Shown one piece after another: positions 45,458-51,303 of a DNA stretch of 51,303 bases (the stretch's first letter is position 1; each line of letters begins with the position of its first letter). The notes beneath the pieces were generated by a model. That model worked only from the letters and a program-made list of their open reading frames with translations, was not told the origin of the DNA and ran no database searches. Source of the DNA: an uncultured Lachnospiraceae bacterium (GTDB taxonomy: Bacteria; Bacillota; Clostridia; Lachnospirales; Lachnospiraceae); contig CAMOZZ010000003.1 in assembly GCA_946631165.1 (NCBI GenBank), forward strand, positions 1 to 51,303. The letters run 5' to 3'. Both the position numbers and the translations under genes were made by a program.

Positions 45458-46117
45458 ATGGCAGAGAAGAATATCAAAAGAAGAGAAGAAATACTGACAA
45501 CAGCTTACCGGCTCCTCGGCGAGAAACATTATGATCGTGTTTCCTTATCCGATATCGCAAAGGGCGCCGGCATCAACAAATCGCTGCTGCAGCATTACTA
45601 CGGTCAGAAAATCGATATTGTGAAGGCAATGCTGACTGAAATGCTGGAAACAGCCTCTGCCTATATGGACAGGCTTCCTTATAATGACGAAGAGATCTTC
45701 CAACAGATCTCGGATTTTAACATGCTGTTCTTTAAAGGTGCGGCGGCCAACTACAGCCTTCGCATGTTCATCCGCGCATCTGTTATGCATAATGAATGCC
45801 TGGATATCTGGGTAGATACGATCTGTGACTGGCTTCGGCGGTACTGCGGGGAGGATACCTTTTCCTATCTCGAGCTGAAACGCGCGATCTGCTTTGCCAT
45901 GGGCGGCTCCATGCACCTTTACCTGCACCAGGATGAACTGGATATTGACTACCGGCGCATCTGCAGGAGACATATCTGGACCATCCTGCATTTCCTTCAC
46001 TATGAGGAAGAAGCCATTGAAAAGATCCTGGAGACGACCGATGCGCGGATCGAAAAGGAAGATGTGCAGCAATATCTGCAATACTGTGCAGAGAACATTC
46101 CCTGGCTGAAGCTGTAG
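45458..46117 (+). CDS. TetR-family transcriptional regulator
   Basis: DNA-binding repressor (typical of the family) of 219 residues. The N-terminal helix-turn-helix reads RVSLSDIAKGAGINKSLLQHYY (about 25-46), followed by a ligand-binding helical domain rich in Met, Cys and aromatic residues. I set the start at ATG 45458, next to the first conserved residues (REEILTTAYRLL); the open frame continues upstream to 45233 but the extension lies in the promoter/leader of cbiK and is not conserved-looking. No ribosome site precedes 45458, so translation may be leaderless or weak. It is followed by a terminator and then the promoter of the redox genes it probably controls. Confidence 0.88.
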   Translation: MAEKNIKRREEILTTAYRLLGEKHYDRVSLSDIAKGAGINKSLLQHYYGQKIDIVKAMLTEMLETASAYMDRLPYNDEEIFQQISDFNMLFFKGAAANYSLRMFIRASVMHNECLDIWVDTICDWLRRYCGEDTFSYLELKRAICFAMGGSMHLYLHQDELDIDYRRICRRHIWTILHFLHYEEEAIEKILETTDARIEKEDVQQYLQYCAENIPWLKL

Positions 46118-46136
46118 AAAACAAAAAGACGATCTT

Positions 46137-46167
46137 CCGGCGCTGTAAAAGGTGCCGGTTTTATTTT
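46137..46167 (+). terminator. Intrinsic terminator of the TetR gene
   Basis: CCGGCGC (46137-46143) pairs with GTGCCGG (46152-46158) with one G-U pair, followed by TTTTATTTT, 20 bp after the stop codon. Confidence 0.8.
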
Positions 46168-46200
46168 GCAAAAATTTACCCGTTTTTTACAATATTAGTA

Positions 46201-46256
46201 TTGACTAATTCTTAACGAAGCGCCTATAATGTATTCGAATACTATACACGTATAGT
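46201..46256 (+). promoter_or_regulatory. Strong promoter with two palindromic operator candidates
   Basis: TTGACT (46201-46206), 18 bp and TATAAT (46225-46230) precede the redox genes. Directly after the -10 box is a perfect 12-bp palindrome GTATTCGAATAC (46231-46242) and, overlapping it by two bases, ACTATA-CACG-TATAGT (46241-46256). They cover the expected transcription start and are the natural sites for the adjacent TetR regulator. Confidence 0.7.
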
Positions 46257-46330
46257 GTAAGCAGCCTTATTTAATTCCCGAAAACGAAAACTGCTTACAA
46301 CAGGAAAATACATCTAAGGAGGAGTATTCG

Positions 46331-48019
46331 ATGAACACTATCACGATCAAGCAAGGCGAAAGCCCGGCGTACTCGCTGGATCGCGGCTATGTCGCAAAAG
46401 TCGATACTAAAAAATGCGTCAACTGCGGCACATGCCGGGAAAACTGTCCCGTTGAGGCGATCGATGAAGCCCAGCGCTGGATCTGCCGTGTATGTCCGGA
46501 ATGTACGGATCAGCCCGGAATGCGGCTGCATGATATCGACGCGTTCCGCACCAAACAGTCCTGTACGACTGCCTGCCCGCTGGGCATCAGCCCGCAGGGT
46601 TATATCGGCCTGGCCAGAAACGGAAAGGACGAAGCAGCCTTTAAGATCATCTGGGAAAAGAACCCGCTTCCCTCTGTCTGCGCGCATATCTGCCATCATC
46701 CGTGCGAACAGGTCTGCAAACGCGGCGTGCTGGTCGATGAGCCTATGGCGATCCGCGGGATCAAAAGATATCTGGATGAGAATGTAGAGTATACAAGGCC
46801 GAAATATCCCCGTCTGTATGACGAACGCATTGCCGTCATCGGCGCAGGCCCTGCCGGCCTTTCCGCCGGACACTTCCTCTCCGAACTCGGTTATGAAGTG
46901 GACATTTACGAAGCAAACAATGAGCCCGGCGGCATGCTTGTCCGCGCGATCCCGGATTTCCGTCTCAGCCATGAAGAAGTCCGCAAGGATATCAAAAAAC
47001 TGGAGGAAGCCGGTCTGTCGATCCATTGCAGCGCACCGCTTGGAAAGAAGCAGATCGCGGAGCTGCAGAAGGAATATGACGCGATCGTTGTTGCTGCCGG
47101 CACACCGCACGGCAAGGAGATCACCTGGGTACCGAAGTGGAACTATGATGCCGTTTATACTGCCATCCAGTTCATGGATTTCGCCAATAACGATCAGGAT
47201 ACCGTACGTATGCCGCACCAGAACTTTGAAATCGTCGGCAAAGAAGGTATCGTGATCGGCGGCGGTTCCGTTGCCATGGATACCGCGCGCACGGCCCTGC
47301 GTCTCGGTGCAGAGAAGGTCACCGTGATCTGTCTGGAATCCGGCGAAGATGTTCCCGCCCATAAATGGGAGAAGGACGAAGCGATCGAAGAAGGCATTGT
47401 CTTCATCGAAGGCTACAGCCCGAAAGCCTATACCGGCCGCGTGAATACGCTGGAAGGCATCGATTTTGCGAAAGTCACAAAATTCGAAAAAGATGAGAAC
47501 GGGAAGATCCACTTTGAAACAAATGACGAGGATATTCTGCATATCCCGACCGATTTCTGCATCGTTGCCATCGGCCAGTACGCAGATCCCATCTTCCCCG
47601 AAGCAGACGGAGAGACCGTATTCTGGGCCGGCGATATTGCCGGAGGCGCCTGTTCTGTCATCGATGCTCTGGCAAGCGGCCGTGACGCTGCATTCGATGT
47701 CGATGCCGCGATTCAGGAGCGTATGCTCAGAAACGGCCGGATCGGCCATAAACTTGTGCCCGGACCGCTGGAAGAGAAGCTTTATCCCTGCAACCGCCGG
47801 AAGACACGCCATCACGAGCGCCCGATGCAGCCCGCAGCGGACCGCATAAAGAACTTCGACGATGTGGAGATCACCTATACCGCCAAACAGGTCTATCAGG
47901 AAGAACTTCGCTGCCTCGGCTGCGGCTATGCGATGATCGACGCAGAGAAATGTATCGGCTGCGGCGTATGTCAGAAGCTGTGTCCGGAAGGCGATGTCAT
48001 TACCATGGTGAGAAAGTAA
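46331..48019 (+). CDS. Ferredoxin-flavoprotein fusion, GltD-like NAD(P)/FAD oxidoreductase
   Basis: Probably moves electrons between NAD(P)H, FAD and iron-sulfur clusters. The 562 residues begin with a 4Fe-4S motif (C29, C32, C35, C39), more cysteines (52, 55, 58, 78, 82), and the GltD-like alpha-helical Fe-S segment (C117, C121, C125, C129). The FAD motif GAGPAG is at 171-176 and a second, NADP-type GGGSVAMDTA is near 310. The C-terminus adds C528, C531 and a second 4Fe-4S motif (C541, C544, C547, C551). AAGGAGGA precedes the ATG. The next gene starts 10 bp after the stop, so the two proteins are probably redox partners. Confidence 0.9.
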   Translation: MNTITIKQGESPAYSLDRGYVAKVDTKKCVNCGTCRENCPVEAIDEAQRWICRVCPECTDQPGMRLHDIDAFRTKQSCTTACPLGISPQGYIGLARNGKDEAAFKIIWEKNPLPSVCAHICHHPCEQVCKRGVLVDEPMAIRGIKRYLDENVEYTRPKYPRLYDERIAVIGAGPAGLSAGHFLSELGYEVDIYEANNEPGGMLVRAIPDFRLSHEEVRKDIKKLEEAGLSIHCSAPLGKKQIAELQKEYDAIVVAAGTPHGKEITWVPKWNYDAVYTAIQFMDFANNDQDTVRMPHQNFEIVGKEGIVIGGGSVAMDTARTALRLGAEKVTVICLESGEDVPAHKWEKDEAIEEGIVFIEGYSPKAYTGRVNTLEGIDFAKVTKFEKDENGKIHFETNDEDILHIPTDFCIVAIGQYADPIFPEADGETVFWAGDIAGGACSVIDALASGRDAAFDVDAAIQERMLRNGRIGHKLVPGPLEEKLYPCNRRKTRHHERPMQPAADRIKNFDDVEITYTAKQVYQEELRCLGCGYAMIDAEKCIGCGVCQKLCPEGDVITMVRK

Positions 48020-48029
48020 GGAGGACTGC

Positions 48030-49256
48030 ATGATGAAAAAGATCAAAAGAACAGCGCTTGTTGTCGGTGCGGGCCCCGGAGGAAGCACCGCTGCATATTA
48101 CCTGGCAAAGCTTGGCGTAGATGTCCTGTTTGTAGATAAAGAGACCTGGCCCCGCGACAAGATCTGCGGCGGCGTGTATGTTCCTGCCCTGTATCCGATG
48201 CTGAAGGAAATGGGCTGCTATGACGAGATGATGAAGTATCAGGCCTGCTCGATCACTGATTTCCGTCTGATTGACAGAGATGAGGATTATGTGGATATGA
48301 AGACAGAGCCTGCCATGATCGCGACGCGCCGTTTTACAGATGATCAGATCCGCCGCGCGGCGATCCGTATGGGCGCAGACTTCATGGAGAATTATGAAGC
48401 GACCAGCCTGATCATGCGGAAAGGGGTTGTGAAAGGTGTCCATGGCCTCTATCACAACACAGAGATGGATATTGAGGCGGACGTTACCATCATCGCGAAC
48501 GGCTCCCACAGTGAACTGACCAGACAGCTCGGTCTCTTCCCGGATCCGTCCGATCTGACTGTCTATGCCTTCCGTGCTTATGTGGACGGCGTAGAAGGAC
48601 TGGCCCCCAACATGGCGGAAGAGTACTATGTGCCGAAGGGATTAAAGGGCTGGAGCCCCATCTGCACCACCTGGCTGAACCCGCATTACGGCGGAAAGCA
48701 GGCAGTACTCGGCCTCACCATCAATGAAGATGCGCTGCGCGACAGCGGCCTGTCCGCCATGGAATTCTATGAGTTCTGGCGTGACAACACAAAATTCGGT
48801 CAGGAAAGGCTGAAAAATGCTACGCTGATCGACAAGTTCCGCGGCTGGAGACTGCCCGGCTGCCGTCAGCTCGGCAAGAGCGTCGTCCCCGGCGCGATCG
48901 CAATCGGCGACGCGGTAGGCGCTTCCGAATGTGCCTTTGACTATGGTATTCCTTCCGCGATGACCGGCGGTATGATCGCTGCCAATGTCATTGCAGGATG
49001 CGCAGCGAAGGACGATTTCTCCTATGACGAGCTGAACGCCTACCAGAAGATGGCGGAAGAAGCCCTGAATCCGAGCCTTGGTTTCAACGCACTTTTCCGC
49101 GATGAGCTGCTGAACAAGGAAGATGTCATGAAAGACTTCTTCAAGTTCGTCAAGGCACAGCCGGGGTACCCGAATGTAATGTTCGGTGATACCGCAGCCA
49201 AGTATATGATGGAAGTGCTGAAGCTGGATCTCGGGGGGAATAAGAGCAATCAGTAA
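48030..49256 (+). CDS. Geranylgeranyl-reductase/FixC-family flavoprotein
   Basis: FAD-dependent enzyme of the family that saturates isoprenoid chains (archaeal lipids, chlorophyll, menaquinone side chains) or passes electrons to quinones (FixC). The 408 residues have the FAD motif GAGPGG (13-18), then WPRDKICGGVY (C46), a family signature, and GDAVGASECAFDYGI in the C-terminal half. In the archaeal reductases electrons come from ferredoxin, which fits the ferredoxin-flavoprotein encoded 10 bp upstream. The isoprenoid or other substrate is unknown; no prenyl synthase gene is nearby. AAGGAGG precedes the ATG. Confidence 0.86.
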   Translation: MMKKIKRTALVVGAGPGGSTAAYYLAKLGVDVLFVDKETWPRDKICGGVYVPALYPMLKEMGCYDEMMKYQACSITDFRLIDRDEDYVDMKTEPAMIATRRFTDDQIRRAAIRMGADFMENYEATSLIMRKGVVKGVHGLYHNTEMDIEADVTIIANGSHSELTRQLGLFPDPSDLTVYAFRAYVDGVEGLAPNMAEEYYVPKGLKGWSPICTTWLNPHYGGKQAVLGLTINEDALRDSGLSAMEFYEFWRDNTKFGQERLKNATLIDKFRGWRLPGCRQLGKSVVPGAIAIGDAVGASECAFDYGIPSAMTGGMIAANVIAGCAAKDDFSYDELNAYQKMAEEALNPSLGFNALFRDELLNKEDVMKDFFKFVKAQPGYPNVMFGDTAAKYMMEVLKLDLGGNKSNQ

Positions 49257-49288
49257 CAGCAGATTCAGAAAAGCATTTTCAATAAAAG

Positions 49289-49318
49289 CCCGCTGCATTG
49301 GATGCAGCGGGTTTCTTT
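49289..49318 (+). terminator. Intrinsic terminator of the redox operon
   Basis: CCCGCTGCA and TGCAGCGGG form a perfect 9-bp stem around TTGGA (49289-49311), followed by TTTCTTT, 33 bp after the stop codon. The minus-strand gene converges from the right. Confidence 0.85.
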
Positions 49319-49361
49319 GAGTTCCTTCCTTTTTCACCGGCGATACGGGAGGACTGTCTTC

Positions 49362-50948
49362 TTACTTTTTAACAGTAACCTTTATTTTTACAAAAACGCC
49401 GTTCTGTGCATACGCATAGATCGCTGCTTTTCCTGCCTTCTTTCCCTTTACTTTGCCTTTTTTATCTACAGATGCTATAGCAGGCTTGTCAGATTCAAAT
49501 CTTATTCCTGCATGTTTTGCATACTTCAGTTTAGGCGCTTCCAGTGTCGTCGCTGTCTTTATGGTGAAGGATTCCTTCACTTTGATCGTTTTTTTGGTCT
49601 GCGATGCCTTGATCTTTTTGACGTTTGTCTTATTGCTGTTCCTGATCACCGCATGCAGCAGCTTTGATTTCGCAAGGACTTTGTTATACCCGTCCGTGTT
49701 CCCGACAGCCGTAATAATGAATTTGTAATAGGTGTCCCCGGCAAGCTTCTTATTGTTTATTTTCTTCACCGTATAGGAAGTCTTCCTGACAGAAGCCAGT
49801 TTTTTCAGCTTATTTTTCTTTCCGCAATTAATACCATAGACGACATACTTCTTTGCTTTTGCGACCTTTTTCCACGTGAGCTTTATGGAGGATTTTGCTG
49901 CAGCGGCTTTCGGCTGCAGGGGCAGGAAGGATGAACCTGCCGGATCACTTTCTTTCTTATACGACGTGATCACCTTCTCCACTTTCTTCTCTGCATTCTT
50001 ATCCTTTGCTTCAGCTGTCTTTATGGCCGTTATTCTGGCTCTGGCCGCCTCAAGCTTCTTTACGGTATCTGCCGGTACAAGCTTTTTCTGATCCCCGGAA
50101 AGTGCATCGTACAAATCGCCGGCTTTTTCAACTGCAGCTTCATCGTCAACCGTTATTTTTCCCGGATCCGGAAGAGCACCGATCGCTTCGGCTGCGGTAT
50201 CCGCTTTCTGTTTATCCGCAGGATCCGTGCCAGTGTCTGTCTTTGTATTAGTGTCAGTGCTTGTATTAGTGCCAGTATCCCCCTTCTTCAGTTTTTCTAT
50301 TGCAGCTTCTGCATCTGTCAGCTTTTTGACTGCACCGCTGTCTACTTTTTCCTGCAGGGACCCGGATAATTTATCAAAGGCAGTGCGGGCATTCTTCACA
50401 GCGGCCTCATCATTCAGTGTTATATCCGAAGCATTCTTCAATGCATTCAGTTTTGCTGTGACATCAGCAATGGAAGCCGTTTCATCAAGAAGCGCTCCGG
50501 AATAGGTTACGGATGAACTGTCATTGTCCACAAAGAAGATAATACCGTCCGGTTTTGGATCCATATTCCTGTATTCTTCCGTAGCCATCAGTTTTTCAAC
50601 ATGGATGACAGCCGTCACGATTCCATCTTTTACCGTATAATCGCAGGTCAGCAGATCCGTATACTTCTCTTCGTCCAGGTAGTACATCCAGATTCCTTTG
50701 GAATTCTGATACCAGCCTGACTGTCCGGTTCTGTCCGTGGAACTTGTAAAATGCAGCGAGGCTACATAGAAAGAAGATCCGCCATACCCGGACACATCGA
50801 TTTCCACTTCATAATCGCTTCCCGCATAGATTGTCGTGTCCGTGGTCTTGACGGTTATTCCTCCACCCTCAGCAAAAACCGCAGTAGATGAGCCGGTAAA
50901 CAACAGTACCATAATCAGGATCATAATTATTTTCCAGCATCTTCTCAT
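49362..50948 (-). CDS. Large secreted protein with helical repeats, Fn3-like and Big_2-like domains
   Basis: 528 residues from the ATG at 50948, which has AAGGAG upstream; the open frame extends further but only through the leader. The signal peptide ends near AVFAEGG. A beta-rich domain (about 32-155) is followed by two related helical segments (about 160-225 and 245-310, each with DEAAVxxA...YDxLSG), a Thr-rich TDTNTKTDTGTD linker between them, a fibronectin-III-like domain (about 350-430), and a Big_2-like C-terminal domain (about 450-528: SDKPAIASVDKKGKVKGKKAGKA). No enzymatic motif or LPxTG sorting signal was seen. It is probably a surface or secreted structural/adhesive protein. Confidence 0.85.
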   Translation of the reverse strand: MRRCWKIIMILIMVLLFTGSSTAVFAEGGGITVKTTDTTIYAGSDYEVEIDVSGYGGSSFYVASLHFTSSTDRTGQSGWYQNSKGIWMYYLDEEKYTDLLTCDYTVKDGIVTAVIHVEKLMATEEYRNMDPKPDGIIFFVDNDSSSVTYSGALLDETASIADVTAKLNALKNASDITLNDEAAVKNARTAFDKLSGSLQEKVDSGAVKKLTDAEAAIEKLKKGDTGTNTSTDTNTKTDTGTDPADKQKADTAAEAIGALPDPGKITVDDEAAVEKAGDLYDALSGDQKKLVPADTVKKLEAARARITAIKTAEAKDKNAEKKVEKVITSYKKESDPAGSSFLPLQPKAAAAKSSIKLTWKKVAKAKKYVVYGINCGKKNKLKKLASVRKTSYTVKKINNKKLAGDTYYKFIITAVGNTDGYNKVLAKSKLLHAVIRNSNKTNVKKIKASQTKKTIKVKESFTIKTATTLEAPKLKYAKHAGIRFESDKPAIASVDKKGKVKGKKAGKAAIYAYAQNGVFVKIKVTVKK

Positions 50949-51010
50949 AGTCGTCTCCTTTCTGTCTTCGGTCAGCCGGCCTTTATCCTGTTTTGATCCT
51001 CCAGGATACA

Positions 51011-51074
51011 GAAAACAAAAAACCTGTACAGTCTCACAATATCCGGAAATATATTGTGACTCAATACAGGTTTT
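51011..51074 (-). terminator. Long hairpin with U-tract in the leader of the secreted protein gene
   Basis: AAAACCTGTA/TACAGGTTTT (51019-51028, 51065-51074) encloses TCACAATAT/ATATTGTGA (51034-51042, 51051-51059), separated by a 5-nt internal loop. On the minus strand TTTTTTGTTTTC follows. It may be a second terminator for the upstream gene or an attenuator of the gene starting at 50948. Confidence 0.65.
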
Positions 51075-51127
51075 GTCCAAAAAAGAGAAACTGAGGGTAT
51101 GGTTTTGGTATAGGTGCACCCTGCAAG

Positions 51128-51176
51128 ACAAAAACTGCGTATATCATTTGTTTTATCCAGCCAATGATACACGCAG
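51128..51176 (-). terminator. Intrinsic terminator of the truncated right-end gene
   Basis: On the minus strand CTGCGTGTATCATT pairs with AATGATATACGCAG (51163-51176 with 51135-51148, one G-U pair), followed by TTTTTGT. It begins 12 bp after the stop codon at 51188. Confidence 0.82.
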
Positions 51177-51187
51177 TAGTTTGTTTT

Positions 51188-51303
51188 CTACAGAAGTTCC
51201 TCCGTAAGCTCATACCCGAATGCTTTCAGATACTCCGTCAGCTCCGGCACGCCTTCCTTTGTCGTGCAGCTGATCGGGAAGATCGTTTTCGCGCCGGCAT
51301 ATT
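51188..51303 (-). CDS. C-terminal fragment of an unidentified protein
   Basis: Partial gene, cut by the right edge of the window. The visible 37 residues begin YAGAKTIFPISCTTKEG and end in ELTEELL before a TAG stop codon. The ISCTTKEGVPEL segment recalls the SAKTGEG motif of GTPases (HypB/Era-like), but this is too little to assign a family. Frame choice rests on an uninterrupted, normal-looking composition and a strong terminator 12 bp after the stop; the other two frames are less convincing. Confidence 0.6.
   Translation of the reverse strand, partial: YAGAKTIFPISCTTKEGVPELTEYLKAFGYELTEELL

Noticed and set aside
46295-48088. Minus-strand open frame of 597 codons.
   Set aside because: Antisense to the ferredoxin-flavoprotein, which carries clear FAD, NADP and 4Fe-4S motifs and a consensus promoter and ribosome site; the antisense has none.

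Overview
The window looks like a chromosomal segment of an anaerobic Clostridia-type Firmicute, most plausibly a Lachnospiraceae gut bacterium. This is inferred from moderately high GC, strong AGGAGG-type ribosome binding sites, lipoproteins with long AAETTAAAE linkers, KxYYF cell-wall-binding repeat proteins, a CsbB/YfhO-like glycosylation gene pair, an anaerobic (CbiK-type) cobalamin pathway and an isoprenoid/quinone-type flavoprotein fed by ferredoxin domains. Most genes lie on the minus strand; only four (a CoA-transferase, a TetR regulator and two redox enzymes) are on the plus strand. No tRNA, rRNA, CRISPR array or transposase gene was found.

Layout. 1-9.0 kb (minus): tgt, yajC, a membrane protein with a C-terminal DUF6273-like domain, ilvD, ilvB and an orphan clpC. 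9.0-9.7 kb: a gene-free block of nested inverted repeats. 9.7-12.2 kb: an MBOAT O-acyltransferase and an SGNH-like partner for surface polysaccharide acylation. 12.3-19.6 kb: a run of secreted proteins with cell-wall-binding repeats, four with a transglutaminase-like Cys-His-Asp triad, interrupted by serS. 19.6-30.2 kb: argH, a YfhO-type GT-C protein, an ABC-F ATPase, PBP1A, a CsbB/DPM1-like GT2 and a UDP-sugar pyrophosphorylase, together an envelope glycosylation and peptidoglycan block. 30.4-32.0 kb: a CoA-transferase on the plus strand.

32.0-45.3 kb (minus) is a corrinoid region. A probable cobalamin-type riboswitch leader precedes a lipoprotein form of the cobaltochelatase CbiK, then a NEAT-like/TroA-like binding lipoprotein, a FecCD-type permease and an ATPase, then cobT, cobU, cobS, cobQ, cbiB and cbiC. 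Transcription thus runs from metal insertion and uptake to nucleotide-loop assembly; most corrin-ring methyltransferase genes are outside the window. CobQ carries an N-terminal CobU-like domain, and a 0.53 kb array of 74-bp tandem repeats separates cobS from cobQ.

45.4-49.3 kb (plus) is a compact module: a TetR regulator, a strong promoter overlapped downstream by two palindromes, a ferredoxin/GltD-like flavoprotein and a geranylgeranyl-reductase-family flavoprotein. I consider this module and the exported chelatase plus NEAT-like importer the best candidates for undescribed biology. The right end holds a large secreted repeat protein and the C-terminal fragment of a gene that runs out of the window.
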